64,000 nucleotides of DNA from an uncultured delta proteobacterium. Lineage in GTDB: Bacteria > Myxococcota_A > Polyangia > Polyangiales > Polyangiaceae. Below, piece after piece: positions 53,879-64,000 of this stretch; positions within the stretch are counted from its first letter, which is position 1; each line of letters starts with the position of its first letter. The stretch is from the NCBI GenBank assembly GCA_903906315.1, contig CAIVJW010000156.1, positions 1 to 64,000 on the forward strand. The letters are read 5' to 3'. The translations under genes were made by a program, and so were the position numbers. The notes beneath the pieces are model-generated. The model was not told the origin of the DNA, ran no database searches, and worked only from the letters and a program-made list of their open reading frames with translations.

Positions 53879-54934
53879 GTGACGCCCGACCAGGCCCTCG
53901 CCACCGCGCGCGCCGGTAAACTGCGCCCTGTCTACCTCGTGCTCGGCGAGGAGCGTTGGCACACGCAGCGCGTGGTGTCGGCGCTGCGGGAGGCCACGAC
54001 CAAGGGGGGCGTGGCGGGGTTCAACGAGGACAAGTTCACCGCCGGCGAAGCGAGCGCGTCGGCCGTCGTGTCCGCCGCGCGCATGCTCCCGATGATGGCG
54101 CCGCGCCGCTTCGTGCTCGTTCGCGGGCTCGAGCGCTGGGAAAAGAAGGCCGCGGACGACGAGGACGAAGCCGGCGCGGAAGAGGACTCGGCGAAGGGCT
54201 CGCGCGGGGCTGCCCCGCTCGATGAGCTCGCCGAGTACGTGAAGGCGCCCGTCGACTCGACGGTGCTCGTGCTGGTCGCGACCAAGCTGAACGCGCAGCG
54301 TCGCCTCGTCACGGCCGCCAAGAAGGGCGACTTCGTGGTGGCCTGCGAGGCCGTCTCGCGCGGCGCGTTGCCTGGGGTCGTCACGGCGATGGCGCGCGAG
54401 CGCGGCCACGCGATCGACGCCCGCGTCGCGGATCTCCTCGCGGAGACCGCCGGCCCCGAGCTGAGCCCCGTCGCCGACGCGGTCGAGCGGCTGTCGCTCT
54501 ACGTCGGCCCGGGCGCGGCGATTGGCGAGGACGCGGTTGCGGCCGTCGTGACGCGGCTGCGGCAGAGCACGGTCTGGGAGCTGCTCGACACGATCGCGAC
54601 GCGCCGGCTGGACCGGGCGCTCGCGGTGCTCGACGACGTCTTCGACGTCCGCGACGGGGGCCTGCGCCTGCTCGCCACGATTGCGTGGTCGGTCCGTCAG
54701 CTCACGAAGTTCGAGTCGGCGCTCGCCGCCGGCGCGAGCGGGCCCGAGGCCGCGCAGCGCGCTGGCGTGCCCGGCTTCAAGGTCGGCGAGGTCGCGCAGA
54801 CGGTCCGCCACATGCCGCGCGGCAAGCTCACCACCTGGCTGCGCCTCCTGGCCGAGGCCGACCTCGCGCTGAAGAGCTCGAGGCGCCCCGCGCACGCGAT
54901 CCTGGAGGCGATGATCGTCGACATGTGTCGGTGA
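53879..54934 (+). CDS. holA: DNA polymerase III delta subunit
   Basis: A 351-aa clamp-loader subunit that opens the beta clamp. The start has KLRPVYLVLGEERWHTQRVVSALREA, then AARMLPMMAPRRFVLVRGLERWEK, the clamp-contacting region of the family. The C-terminal collar domain is recognisable (LLATIAWSVRQLTKFESAL, RLLAEADLALKSSRRPAHAILEAMIVDM). A Glu/Asp-rich stretch around residues 85-105 (DDEDEAGAEED) is an insertion compared with the usual protein. Start is a GTG. Stop overlaps the MFS gene GTG. Confidence 0.9.
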   Translation: MTPDQALATARAGKLRPVYLVLGEERWHTQRVVSALREATTKGGVAGFNEDKFTAGEASASAVVSAARMLPMMAPRRFVLVRGLERWEKKAADDEDEAGAEEDSAKGSRGAAPLDELAEYVKAPVDSTVLVLVATKLNAQRRLVTAAKKGDFVVACEAVSRGALPGVVTAMARERGHAIDARVADLLAETAGPELSPVADAVERLSLYVGPGAAIGEDAVAAVVTRLRQSTVWELLDTIATRRLDRALAVLDDVFDVRDGGLRLLATIAWSVRQLTKFESALAAGASGPEAAQRAGVPGFKVGEVAQTVRHMPRGKLTTWLRLLAEADLALKSSRRPAHAILEAMIVDMCR

Positions 54935-56385
54935 CGCGGCGGACGCACCGCCCCCTCACCGTCGTCGGCCTCCTGCTCGCCATCGCGATGGCCGCCCTCG
55001 AGGCGACCGTCGTCTCGACGGCCATGCCGACCGTCGTCGGGGACCTCGGTGGCATCGAGCACTACGCCTGGGTCTTCACCGCGTACCTCGTGATGTCGAC
55101 CGTGACCGTGCCGATCTACGGCAAGCTCGCGGACCTCCACGGCCGCAAGCCCGTGCTCCTGTTCGGCATCGCTGCGTTCCTCATCGGATCGGTCGCGTGC
55201 GGCTTCGCGACCTCGATGCCCGCGCTCGTCGCGTTCCGCGGCGTGCAGGGTCTCGGTGCCGGCGGCATCCAGCCGATCACCATGACGCTCGTCGGCGACC
55301 TCTTCGCGCTCGAGGAGCGGGCCTTCATGCAGGGCGTGATCGGGTCGGTGTGGGGCGTCTCCGGGCTCCTCGGCCCGCTGGTCGGCGGGCTCATCGTCCG
55401 GGCGTTCTCGTGGCGCTGGGTGTTCCTACTGAACCTGCCGTTCGGCATCGCGGCGGGCGCCTTGCTGATCGCGTGCCTCCACGAGCGCGCCCCCCGCGCG
55501 GCGCATCGCTTCGACGTCCCCGGAGCGATGCTCCTCGGCGGCGGCGTGATCGCGCTGCTGTTCGGCGTGCGGGGCGGGCCGCAGGCGCTCCCGGTGATGG
55601 GCCTCGCGGCGGCGCTGATCGCCGGCTTCGTCTGGGTCGAAAAGCGCGCGCCAGAGCCGCTTCTCCCGCTCGAGCTCCTGGGCCGGCGCCTCATCGCGGT
55701 GTCGAGCGCCACGGGCGCGCTGGTCGGCGGCGCGATGTTCTGCACGCTCACGTTCTTGCCGCTGTTCGTCCAAGGTGTGCTCGGCGGGTCGCCGACCGAG
55801 GCGGGCGCCGCGATCGCTCCGATGGTCGTGGGCTGGCCGCTCGCGAGCACGATCTCCGGCAAGATCGCGCCGCGCTTCGGCTTTCGCATGCTCGCCCGCG
55901 TCGGCCTCGCCGTGACCGCGGCGTCGACGGTCGCCCTGGCGCTCGTCGCGCGTCCGGGGGTCGGGGCGTGGGGGCCGCGGATCGTCACGGCCTCCTTCGG
56001 CGTCGGCATGGGTCTCGCGAACACGGCGCTCATCCTCGCGGTGCAGACGAGCGTCGACTGGGGCCAGCGCGGCGTCGCGACGGCCAGCACGATGTTCTTC
56101 CGCACCATCGGCGGCGCGCTCGGCCTCGGCGCGCTCGGTGCCCTGCTCGCCGCAGCGCTCGAGGCCGGCGGCGACGTTCCGGTCGGCGCGGCCAGCCGCC
56201 TCCTCGGCGGCGAGCGAGGCGTCGCCCTCGACCCCGCGCTCGCCGCACGCGTGTCGGGCGCCCTCTCGACGGGCCTCCACGCCGTTTTCTGGGCCATCGC
56301 AGGCCTCGCGATCGCCGCGTTCCTCGCGAGCCTGCTGCTGCCGCCCGACGCGGCTCCGCGCGGCGCGGTGCCCGCGGACATCTGA
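54931..56385 (+). CDS. MFS transporter, DHA2/EmrB-like drug exporter
   Basis: A 484-aa transporter with about 14 predicted helices. Helix 1 region VVGLLLAIAMAALEATVVSTAMPTVVGDLGG contains the LEAT-VV-TAMPTI motif of the family, motif A-like YGKLADLHGRKPVLL follows, then FRGVQGLGAGGIQP and GVSGLLGPLVGGLI (motif C, antiporter). It would export small hydrophobic compounds by proton antiport. Start GTG overlaps holA stop (GTGA), an odd pairing probably reflecting compact packing. Confidence 0.87.
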   Translation: MTRRTHRPLTVVGLLLAIAMAALEATVVSTAMPTVVGDLGGIEHYAWVFTAYLVMSTVTVPIYGKLADLHGRKPVLLFGIAAFLIGSVACGFATSMPALVAFRGVQGLGAGGIQPITMTLVGDLFALEERAFMQGVIGSVWGVSGLLGPLVGGLIVRAFSWRWVFLLNLPFGIAAGALLIACLHERAPRAAHRFDVPGAMLLGGGVIALLFGVRGGPQALPVMGLAAALIAGFVWVEKRAPEPLLPLELLGRRLIAVSSATGALVGGAMFCTLTFLPLFVQGVLGGSPTEAGAAIAPMVVGWPLASTISGKIAPRFGFRMLARVGLAVTAASTVALALVARPGVGAWGPRIVTASFGVGMGLANTALILAVQTSVDWGQRGVATASTMFFRTIGGALGLGALGALLAAALEAGGDVPVGAASRLLGGERGVALDPALAARVSGALSTGLHAVFWAIAGLAIAAFLASLLLPPDAAPRGAVPADI

Positions 56386-56462
56386 AGGCGCCGCCGCCTC
56401 GAAAAGCGGGGTTCTCGGCCGCCGCGGGCGCCCGTCGCGCGGTGAGCGTGTATGATCCTCCC

Positions 56463-57080
56463 ATGCGATCGAAGCTCGTCGACCCCCCTTCGTACGAGGA
56501 GCTCCTCGGCAAGGTGCGCGATCTGCCCGAAGGCCACCGCGCCAGCATTTTCGACGGCGCGATCTACGTGGTCGAGCCGGCGAACGCGGCGCGCGCGCAC
56601 ACCCTCGGAGAGATCTCGGCGACGCTGTTCGCGGGCTCGCCGCTCGGCGACCCGGTCCCCGAGGGCTTCACGTTCCTCGACGACGTCGAGGTCGCCTATG
56701 GCGACGACGGCCTGCTCGTCACGGACATTGCGGGCTGGCACCTGCCGCACGAGCGCCTCGCGGCCGCGGCGTCGCCGATGCGGATCGCTCCGGCCTGGGT
56801 GTGCGAGGTGCTGGGCGGCTCGTCGCGGGCGTTCTCGCTCACGGCCAAGCGCCGCGCCTACGCGCAGCTCGGCGTTCACTCGCTCTGGGTGGCGGACCCC
56901 GAGGCTCACGTGCTCGAGGTTTTTCAGAATCAGCGCGGCAAGTGGCTGCTCACCGCGGCGTACTCCGAGGAATCGAACATCGCGCCCGCGCCGTTCGAGG
57001 CCGTGCACTTCGACGCCTCGGACCTGTGGTTGCGGACGGCGACCCGCCCGTCGCGCCCCCGTGCGCGCACGACGCGCTAG
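56463..57080 (+). CDS. Uma2-family PD-(D/E)xK nuclease-fold protein
   Basis: A 205-aa protein of the Uma2 (DUF820) family. PSYEELLGKVRDLPEGHRASIFDG is the typical N-terminus. The nuclease-like residues D88 (VTDIAGW), E115 (CEVLGG) and K129 (TAKRRAYAQLGV) are in the usual order, so the active site appears intact. VHSLWVADPEAHVLEVFQ follows the family ending. Uma2 genes are dispersed and multicopy in many soil bacteria and their biological role is not settled. A Cys replaces the usual residue before E115. Confidence 0.85.
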   Translation: MRSKLVDPPSYEELLGKVRDLPEGHRASIFDGAIYVVEPANAARAHTLGEISATLFAGSPLGDPVPEGFTFLDDVEVAYGDDGLLVTDIAGWHLPHERLAAAASPMRIAPAWVCEVLGGSSRAFSLTAKRRAYAQLGVHSLWVADPEAHVLEVFQNQRGKWLLTAAYSEESNIAPAPFEAVHFDASDLWLRTATRPSRPRARTTR

Positions 57081-57085
57081 CCGGC

Positions 57086-57109
57086 GAAGGCCCGCCGCTC
57101 GCCGCGGGC
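57086..57109. terminator. 8-bp hairpin between convergent genes
   Basis: AGGCCCGC (57086-57093) pairs perfectly with GCGGGCCT (57102-57109) over 8 nt, inside the 45-bp gap between the convergent Uma2 and kinase genes. Confidence 0.55.
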
Positions 57110-57125
57110 CTCCGTCGCGCCGAGG

Positions 57126-58508
<1,383 letters not shown>

Positions 58509-58515
58509 GCGGCGC

Positions 58516-58521
58516 AACGTA
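58516..58521 (-). promoter_or_regulatory. candidate -10 element (TACGTT)
   Basis: Minus-strand TACGTT ends 7 nt before the kinase GTG at 58508. A possible -35 CTGGAC lies 16 bp upstream (58543-58538). Confidence 0.35.
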
Positions 58522-58548
58522 GCACGGTCGTCCTCCCGTCCAGCTCCT

Positions 58549-59703
58549 TCAGCGGGGGGCCGGCACCAGGAAATGGTCGGCCAGGATGTTCCCGGTCTGG
58601 ATCAGCGTGGATAGCGCGAGCAGCGCGGTCGCCCGGTCGCGCCGCGCGAGGGCGCAGAGGACGACGCCCGGGTAGAGGAAGTCGAGGCCTCGCGCGAACC
58701 CGCCCGGGCGGGCCCAGACCTGCGCCGACGAGCACAGCCCGAGCAGCGCGAAGAGCCCGGTCGCGATCGCGAGGCCGCTCCGATCGGCGCGCAGGGCGAG
58801 CAGGTGTCGGCCGATCATGGCGAGGAGCGGCGCCCCCACGGCGACGGCGACGACCGTGCTGCCGGTCGGCGTCGGGTGGCGCGCGAAGTCGGCGACGTGC
58901 GCGACCACGCCCCCGAGCGGCGCCGTCAGGTTCATCAGGCCGCCGCCTCCCGCGTCCGGCGGCAGGGCGCCGCGCAGGAAGATCGCCCACCCGACCGCCG
59001 GCAACACGGCGGCGCTCACCCTCGCGGCGTCGCGAATCCGCCGATCGAGCGCGAGCGACAGCGCGAGGCCCGCCGGCAAGAGCGCGTACGTCTCGCGGCC
59101 GAGCACGGAGGCCGCCAGCGCGACGGCGGCGAGCCCGAGCCTCCCGCGGTCGAACAGCACGATGCCCAGGAGCCCGAACGCCTGCGCGGCGAGCTCGACG
59201 TTCGCGACGTCGGTTGCGCACACGAGCGCCCCGCTCGCGGCCAGCAGGAAGCCCCACGCCGGGTGCGCCCCGCGCGATCGCACGAGCAGCGCGGCGAGCG
59301 CCCCGATCGCGGCGGCGAACGCGAGGTTGTACGCGACGATCACCCGCGGGATGCACGGCGAGGCCCCGCCGCACGTGGTCGCGGCGATCGCGGGTAGCAG
59401 GATGCGCCCGTAGCGGTAGCGCGGCGCGTCGATCGCGCGCGCCATGTCGCCCCTGCGGAGGAGGGGATCGTGCGCCACGAACAGGTACTGCTGCCCGTCG
59501 GTCCCGAAGCCCTCGGCCTCCAGCGGATAGCCCTCCTCGGCCACGAAATCGGGCCTCCAGGGCTGCAGTCCGCCGACGCGGAACACCGCGAGCACCGAGT
59601 GGCTCGGGTGGGTGAGCGTCTTCACCGCGACGACGCCCGCGTGCAGCGCGAGCGCGAAGATCGCCGTGGCCAGGACGAGCCGCACGGATTCGCGCGAGGA
59701 CAT
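58549..59703 (-). CDS. polytopic membrane protein, GT-C-like
   Basis: A 384-aa integral membrane protein with about 9-10 predicted helices. After the first helix there is an extracytoplasmic loop with GTDGQQYLFVAHDPL and later DAPRYRYGRILLPAIA. That DGQxY...YRYxRILxP pattern is typical of a family of uncharacterised GT-C-type glycosyltransferase-like membrane proteins, and an acidic residue at the loop start is usual in GT-C enzymes. It may transfer a sugar from a lipid carrier to a surface polymer. It lies head-to-head with a GT2 gene, supporting that idea. Confidence 0.7.
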   Translation of the reverse strand: MSSRESVRLVLATAIFALALHAGVVAVKTLTHPSHSVLAVFRVGGLQPWRPDFVAEEGYPLEAEGFGTDGQQYLFVAHDPLLRRGDMARAIDAPRYRYGRILLPAIAATTCGGASPCIPRVIVAYNLAFAAAIGALAALLVRSRGAHPAWGFLLAASGALVCATDVANVELAAQAFGLLGIVLFDRGRLGLAAVALAASVLGRETYALLPAGLALSLALDRRIRDAARVSAAVLPAVGWAIFLRGALPPDAGGGGLMNLTAPLGGVVAHVADFARHPTPTGSTVVAVAVGAPLLAMIGRHLLALRADRSGLAIATGLFALLGLCSSAQVWARPGGFARGLDFLYPGVVLCALARRDRATALLALSTLIQTGNILADHFLVPAPR

Positions 59704-59806
59704 GGGCTCCCTTACCACTTCTTCCCGGCGTCGGGCCGTCCGAGGTGCCGCGCGCCCAGCGCGCGGTTGACCCGGCGCCGGTGGTCGGGCTACGCGTCTC
59801 CCCGCC

Positions 59807-60577
59807 ATGGCCCCCGAGCTCACCCTGTCCGATCCCGAGGCGCTCGCCCGCACGCTCTCGGAGCCCCGCGCCGCGGGCGCTGCGCCGCTCGTGACGATCG
59901 TGATGCCGGCCTACAACGAGGTCGACACGATCCGCGACATCGTCGCCGCCGTCCTCGCCGTGCCGATCGCGTCGAGGGAGATCGTCGTCGTCGACGACGG
60001 CTCGACCGACGGCACCCGCGACGTCCTCGCGCGCGACGTGGCCACGATCCCCGGCGTGCGCGTCGTGCTCCACGATCGGAACCGAGGCAAGGGCGCCGCG
60101 CTGCGCACGGGCTTCCGCGAGGCGCGAGGCGACTACGTCTGCGTGCAGGACGCCGACCTCGAGTACGACCCGCGCGAGATCCCGCGCCTGCTCGAGCCGC
60201 TCGTGCTCGACCTCGCCGACGTCGTCTACGGGTCGCGCTTCCTCGGCGGCCCGCACCGCGTGCTCTACTACTGGCACTCGGTCGGCAACTCGCTGCTCAC
60301 GACGGCCTCGAACATCGTGACCGACCTGAACCTGACGGACATGGAGACCTGCTACAAGGCCTTCCGTCGGTCGCTGCTGCAGCAGGTCGAGCTCTGCGAG
60401 GATCGCTTCGGCTTCGAGCCCGAGGTGACCGCGAAGGTCGCGCGCCTCGGCGCTCGCGTCTACGAGGTGCCCATCTCGTATCGTGGGCGCACCTACGCGC
60501 AGGGCAAGAAGATCGGCCTCCGCGACGCGTTCCGCGCGCTGTACTGCATCGGGAAGTACGGCGTGCTGCGGCGGTGA
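59807..60577 (+). CDS. family 2 glycosyltransferase, polyprenyl-phosphate sugar synthase-like
   Basis: A 256-aa cytoplasmic GT-A enzyme. [18 protein letters not shown] is the nucleotide-binding start, [16 protein letters not shown] and [17 protein letters not shown] (DxD metal site) follow, and the end [33 protein letters not shown] is typical of dolichyl/undecaprenyl-phosphate mannose or glucose synthases (DPM1 type). No C-terminal TM helices are present. Stop overlaps the next GTG, so it is coupled to the sulfatase-like protein. Confidence 0.88.
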   Translation: MAPELTLSDPEALARTLSEPRAAGAAPLVTIVMPAYNEVDTIRDIVAAVLAVPIASREIVVVDDGSTDGTRDVLARDVATIPGVRVVLHDRNRGKGAALRTGFREARGDYVCVQDADLEYDPREIPRLLEPLVLDLADVVYGSRFLGGPHRVLYYWHSVGNSLLTTASNIVTDLNLTDMETCYKAFRRSLLQQVELCEDRFGFEPEVTAKVARLGARVYEVPISYRGRTYAQGKKIGLRDAFRALYCIGKYGVLRR

Positions 60578-62583
60578 CGCGACCGCCCGTCTCCCGGGGG
60601 GGAGCGTCGAGCTGGGGCGACGCACGGCGGGTCGGGCTCTCGCTCGCCGCAGGCTCGGTGCTGCTCGCCGCCGTGGACGTGGTCGCGGTCGTGCTCACGG
60701 TGCCGCGGCCGAGCGCCGGCCTCGGCCTGCGCGCCGCGCACCTCTTGACGGCCGCCGTCGAGACGGTGGGCGTGGGGTCGGTCGCCGCGATCGCGCTGGC
60801 CGGGGTCGCGTGGCTCGCCGCGCGCGCGCCTGGCTGCGCCGGCGCGCGCCGCCTCTTCTTCCCGCTCGCGTACTTCGCGCTGTCGACGCTCGCCGTCGAC
60901 CTCGCGATCGGCGACGACCTCCGCCGCCAGGCCGCGTTCACCCCGGATCTGCGCTTCGAGAAGGCCGTGCTCCTCGCGCTGGTGCTCGGCGCTGGCCTCG
61001 TCGCCCCCCTCGCGCACCTCGTCGGCGCGTGGCTCGGCCGATCGCCGCGATCGCGCGCCGTGCCGGTCCTCGTCGCGCTCGCCGCGCTCGCCGTCGACCA
61101 GCGCCTCTTTCGTGACGACTTCTTCGGCCTGCACGGCGCCGTGGCCGTGTGGGCCGCGATCTTCGCCGGCGCCGCGCTGGCCCCGCTGGCACAGTCGGCG
61201 ATCGCCTCGATCTCCGCCCGCCGCGGCGGCCCTCGTGTCCTCGCGGTGGCCGCCGTCGTCGCGCTCGCCGGCGTGGTCGTGCCGCCGCCGAACGCGGTGC
61301 GGTTCGAGCTCTTCCGCCAGCCCTGCGCGGTCGCGCCCTGGGTGCTCGCGTCGACCCTGTGGCGATCGCCCGATCCGATCGCGTCCGCCCCGGACCCGAC
61401 CGGCCCGTGGTTCGCGTCGCGCGCCGGCCTGCCGCCGGTCGCTCCGACGCAGCCGCCGCTCGTCTCCGATCCGCCCGTGGTCGTGCTCGTCACGATCGAC
61501 GCCCTGCGCGCGGACGTGCTCGAGGACCACGCGAACGACGCCCGCCTGCCCACCTTCACCGCGCTGCGCGCGCGCGGCGCCGTCTTCACGCGGGCCCTGG
61601 CGCCCGCGAGCCAGACCGCGCTCTCGCTCACGAGCCTCTTCACGGGCCGGTATTTCTCCGAGCTCCGCTGGGCGCATTACGGGGTGGGGGAGACCCGCTT
61701 CCACTACCCGGCGGCCGACCCCTCGCCGCGCCTGCCCGAGCTCCTCGCCCCGGTCGGCGTCCCCACGGTCATCTTCAAGGGGCTCACCTTCCTGCGGGGC
61801 GATTTCGGCGTCGCGCGCGGCTTCCGTGAGGACCCGGTCCGCATCGACGGCGCCCGGCACGCGAACGCCCGCGAGCTCATCGACCCGCTCCTCGCTCGCC
61901 TCGGGCGCGTGCGCGGCGGGCCGCTCTTCGCCTTCACTCACCTGCTCGAGCCCCACGCGCCCTACGACCGCGCCACCACCGGGGGCACCGTCCATGATCG
62001 CTACGTCGCCGAGATCGCGATCGTCGACGCCGCGCTCGCCCGCGTGGTCAGCGCGCTCGAGCGGCGCGCCGGATCGCGCTGGATCCTCGTCGTCACGGCC
62101 GATCACGGCGAGGCGTTCGGCGATCACGGCACGAACGAGCACGCGAAGTCGCTCTACCAGGAGCTCGTCCACGTGCCGCTCCTCGTCGTCGGGCCGAGCG
62201 TCGCGCCGCGGGTCGTCGACACCCCCGTCGGCCTGATCGACCTCGGGGCGACGCTGCTCGACGTCTTCGGCGTCCCCGTGCCCGCGGCCTGGAAGGGGCA
62301 GAGCCTCGTGCCGCTGCTCGCGGGGCGCGACGCCGCGCTCGATCGCCCGCTCCTCGCCGAGGGCCGCCTCCGTCGGTCGCTCGTGACGCCCGACCGGGTC
62401 GAGGTGATCGACGACCCGCGGCGCACGACCGTCGAGGTGTACGACCTCGCCGTCGATCCGGCCGAGACGCGCAACCTCTTCGGCACCGACCCGCGCGGAG
62501 ACGCCGCTCTCCGGGCGCTGCGGCGCTTCTTCGCCGTCCACGCCGATACCCGGGGGGGGTATCGGCCGCCTTACAAGAACTAG
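60574..62583 (+). CDS. sulfatase/phosphotransferase-like membrane protein
   Basis: A 669-aa protein. About five TM helices in residues 20-250 carry an extracytoplasmic alkaline-phosphatase-superfamily domain from about 300. [13 protein letters not shown] gives the first metal Asp; [10 protein letters not shown] and a later HVPLLVVGP are the conserved sulfatase blocks. At the nucleophile site the sequence is [17 protein letters not shown] instead of CxPxR, so formylglycine chemistry is unlikely; a Thr or Ser nucleophile as in LtaS/EptA-type phosphotransferases fits better. Coupled to the GT2 gene, it may modify a glycan or lipid. Confidence 0.82.
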   Translation: MTRPPVSRGGASSWGDARRVGLSLAAGSVLLAAVDVVAVVLTVPRPSAGLGLRAAHLLTAAVETVGVGSVAAIALAGVAWLAARAPGCAGARRLFFPLAYFALSTLAVDLAIGDDLRRQAAFTPDLRFEKAVLLALVLGAGLVAPLAHLVGAWLGRSPRSRAVPVLVALAALAVDQRLFRDDFFGLHGAVAVWAAIFAGAALAPLAQSAIASISARRGGPRVLAVAAVVALAGVVVPPPNAVRFELFRQPCAVAPWVLASTLWRSPDPIASAPDPTGPWFASRAGLPPVAPTQPPLVSDPPVVVLVTIDALRADVLEDHANDARLPTFTALRARGAVFTRALAPASQTALSLTSLFTGRYFSELRWAHYGVGETRFHYPAADPSPRLPELLAPVGVPTVIFKGLTFLRGDFGVARGFREDPVRIDGARHANARELIDPLLARLGRVRGGPLFAFTHLLEPHAPYDRATTGGTVHDRYVAEIAIVDAALARVVSALERRAGSRWILVVTADHGEAFGDHGTNEHAKSLYQELVHVPLLVVGPSVAPRVVDTPVGLIDLGATLLDVFGVPVPAAWKGQSLVPLLAGRDAALDRPLLAEGRLRRSLVTPDRVEVIDDPRRTTVEVYDLAVDPAETRNLFGTDPRGDAALRALRRFFAVHADTRGGYRPPYKN

Positions 62584-62641
62584 CGCCGGTCGCCTTGCGC
62601 GCGAGCTCGCCGGGCGCGCTCGCGCGGCGAGGGGGGCATGC

Positions 62642-62647
62642 TAGGGT
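62642..62647 (+). promoter_or_regulatory. candidate -10 element (TAGGGT)
   Basis: Ends 8 nt before the ATG at 62656, with no ribosome-binding site between. The same hexamer recurs at 63186 and 63267 before the last gene. Confidence 0.35.
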
Positions 62648-62655
62648 CCGCGGCG

Positions 62656-63111
62656 ATGAGCGACCTGTCGATCGACGCCACGGCCTACCTCAACGAGCAC
62701 CTCGACGGCTGGAACCGCGCGATGGGGCTGACGTTCGTTTCGGCGACGGCCGACGAGGTCGTCGCCGAGCTCGTGGTCGGGCCGGTGCACCTGCAGCCCT
62801 ACGGCATCGTGCACGGCGGCGTGCACGCCGGCATCATCGAGACGGTGTGCTCCGCGGGCGCCGCGGTGCACGCGTTCTCGGCCGGCCGCAGCGTCGTCGG
62901 CCTCGAGAACCACACCTCGTTCATCCGCGCCGTGCGCGCGGGCAAGCTCCGCGTGCGCGCCCGCCCGCTCACGCGCGGCCGGCGATCGCAGGTGTGGGAG
63001 GCGACGGTCGAGGACGACGCGGGCAAGATGGTCGCGACGGGGCGCGTTCGGCTGCTGTGCCTCGAGCCCGACGCCGAGGTCGCGGGCGGCGCCGTGCGCG
63101 CCCCGGGCTGA
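62656..63111 (+). CDS. PaaI-family hot-dog thioesterase
   Basis: A 151-aa acyl-CoA thioesterase-like protein. YGIVHGGVHAGIIETVCSAGA is the PaaI motif with the HGG loop and acidic residue used for catalysis (Glu in place of the usual Asp). GLENHTSFIRAVRAGKLRVRARPLTRGRRSQVWEATVEDD is the characteristic hot-dog second half. It stands alone between the sulfatase-like gene and the Pta-like gene, with a likely own promoter. Confidence 0.88.
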   Translation: MSDLSIDATAYLNEHLDGWNRAMGLTFVSATADEVVAELVVGPVHLQPYGIVHGGVHAGIIETVCSAGAAVHAFSAGRSVVGLENHTSFIRAVRAGKLRVRARPLTRGRRSQVWEATVEDDAGKMVATGRVRLLCLEPDAEVAGGAVRAPG

Positions 63112-63278
63112 GACGCCGCGGCGCCCTCAGGGTGCCGACCTTTCGGCGTGAACCCTCGACTTTCGCCGCGGCTCTGCGGCGGTGCTAGGGTCCGCCCTCG
63201 CGAGGGGGAGTGTCCGGCAGTCAACGCCAGGGATCCCGGTTCGACGTACCTCCGGCCCTGGTGACTAGGGTGAGGTCA

Positions 63279-64000
63279 TGGCGAAAAGCATCTTCGTGAC
63301 GGCAACGCAGCGCGGCTGCGGCAAGACGGCGGTCGCGCTCGGTCTGGCGGGCGCGCTCGAGCGCACCTTGGGCCGCGTGGGCTATTTCAAGCCCATCGGC
63401 CACGCGGGCCCCGACGGCGTCGACCCCGACGTCCTCCTGATGAAAGAGGCCCTCGGCCTCGACCAGCCGATGTCGGAGCTGTGCCCGGTCACGATCGACC
63501 AGGTCAGCGAGGCCGTCGCGCGCGGCGCGTTCGACGAGCACGAGGACAAGATCCTCGGCGCGTTCGCGCGCTTGCAGGCGGCCTACGACGTCGTCGTGTG
63601 CGAGGGCACCGACTACTTCGGGTCGATGGCGTCGCTCGAGTTCAACATCAACGTGGCGCTCTCGAAGAACCTCGGCGCGCCGATCGTCCTCGTGGCGAGC
63701 GCGGCGCCCGCGGACGACGGCGACCTCGTGAGGTCGGTCGGCGAGACCGTCACCCACGTCCGCGCGATGAAGGAGAGCTTCGATGAGCAGGGCTGCGAGC
63801 TCATCGGCGTCGTGCTCAACCGCGTGGACGCCGTCCACCACCGCGAGATCCACCGCCTCGCGCAGGAGGCGCTGAAGGCCGAGAACATCCGCCTGCTCGG
63901 CAGCCTCCCGCGCACCGACATCCTCGAGAAGCCCCGCCTCGACGAGATCGTCGCCGCGCTCGGCGCCGAGGTGCTCTCGGGCGAGGACCGCCTCGACGGC
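63279..64000 (+). CDS. P-loop BioD/phosphotransacetylase N-terminal-like protein (partial)
   Basis: The first 240 codons of a gene running off the window. It starts SIFVTATQRGCGKTAVALGLAGAL (P-loop GCGKT), then RVGYFKPIG, DPDVLLMKEALGL, VVCEGTDY, and VVLNRVD, the dethiobiotin-synthetase-like domain that opens long bacterial phosphate acetyltransferases (Pta). The transferase part would lie downstream. It could instead be a short BioD/DRTGG protein. The 167-bp upstream region has inverted repeats (CCAGGG...CCCTGG) and TAGGGT hexamers at 63186 and 63267. Confidence 0.75.

Noticed and set aside
53505-53882. Plus-strand 125-codon frame in the 90-bp repeats whose stop overlaps the holA GTG
   Set aside because: Three 30-residue copies of repeat-derived peptide; openness follows from the period being a multiple of three. 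The overlap with holA is probably chance.
53398-53904. Minus-strand frames across the repeats
   Set aside because: Same reasoning: repetitive Arg/Pro/Ala peptides, no start signal, opposite to flanking real genes.

Overview
The window is very GC-rich DNA with long codon-biased genes, many GTG/TTG starts, ATGA/GTGA stop-start overlaps, Ser/Thr kinase and TPR-ATPase regulators, many lipoproteins with Gly/Ser linkers and a collagen-like secreted protein. This points to a myxobacterium, most likely of the Polyangiales/Sorangium side. That is an inference from gene style and content. No rRNA, tRNA, IS element, prophage or CRISPR array was recognised.

Layout. 1-3.0 kb: end of a membrane-anchored protein with a Death-like/effector-associated domain, then feoAB (ferrous iron uptake) behind a Fur-box-like palindrome. 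3.2-8.1 kb: a P-loop ATPase with TPRs, and a coupled pair of genes of unknown function on the minus strand. 8.3-15.6 kb: a compact plus-strand run: a mini-protein resembling sigma-factor regions 1.1 and 3, lptA, lptB, hpf, ptsN, hprK, rapZ, ptsH, ptsI. This is the classic 'rpoN cluster' without rpoN, and it encodes a regulatory PTS with no sugar permease. 15.6-25.0 kb: envelope proteins, including a 5'-nucleotidase lipoprotein/lipoprotein/outer-membrane-barrel operon, an orphan MoaD/ThiS protein, and a thioredoxin-like lipoprotein. 25.2-29.4 kb: a GAF/PAS/Fis-HTH regulator lacking the sigma-54 AAA+ domain, and two coupled secreted proteins that appear to share a Cys-paired beta-sandwich repeat. 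29.6-36.6 kb: acyltransferase + SDR, a Tat-exported flavin oxidase, a POT transporter with an extracytoplasmic insertion, speD, and an SDR. 36.7-41.7 kb: hot-dog protein, sucA, pgi. 41.7-51.3 kb: small envelope proteins, ppx/gppA, a TerB-PPP phosphatase, and a DUF4159-VWA/GATase pair. 51.4-57.1 kb: a lipoprotein coupled to a collagen-like protein, a 90-bp intergenic tandem repeat, holA, an MFS exporter, and a Uma2 nuclease-fold gene. 57.1-64.0 kb: a Ser/Thr kinase fused to PilZ, a glycan/sulfatase-like cluster, a thioesterase and the start of a Pta/BioD-like gene.

Working together. The PTS phosphorelay EI-HPr-EIIA(Ntr), with HprK and RapZ, probably signals carbon/nitrogen/energy state, and LptAB serves outer-membrane biogenesis. 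Several start codons lie only 5-11 nt after a TAnnnT hexamer, which suggests many leaderless or very short-leader transcripts. Convergent gene pairs are commonly separated by strong GC hairpins without U-tracts.
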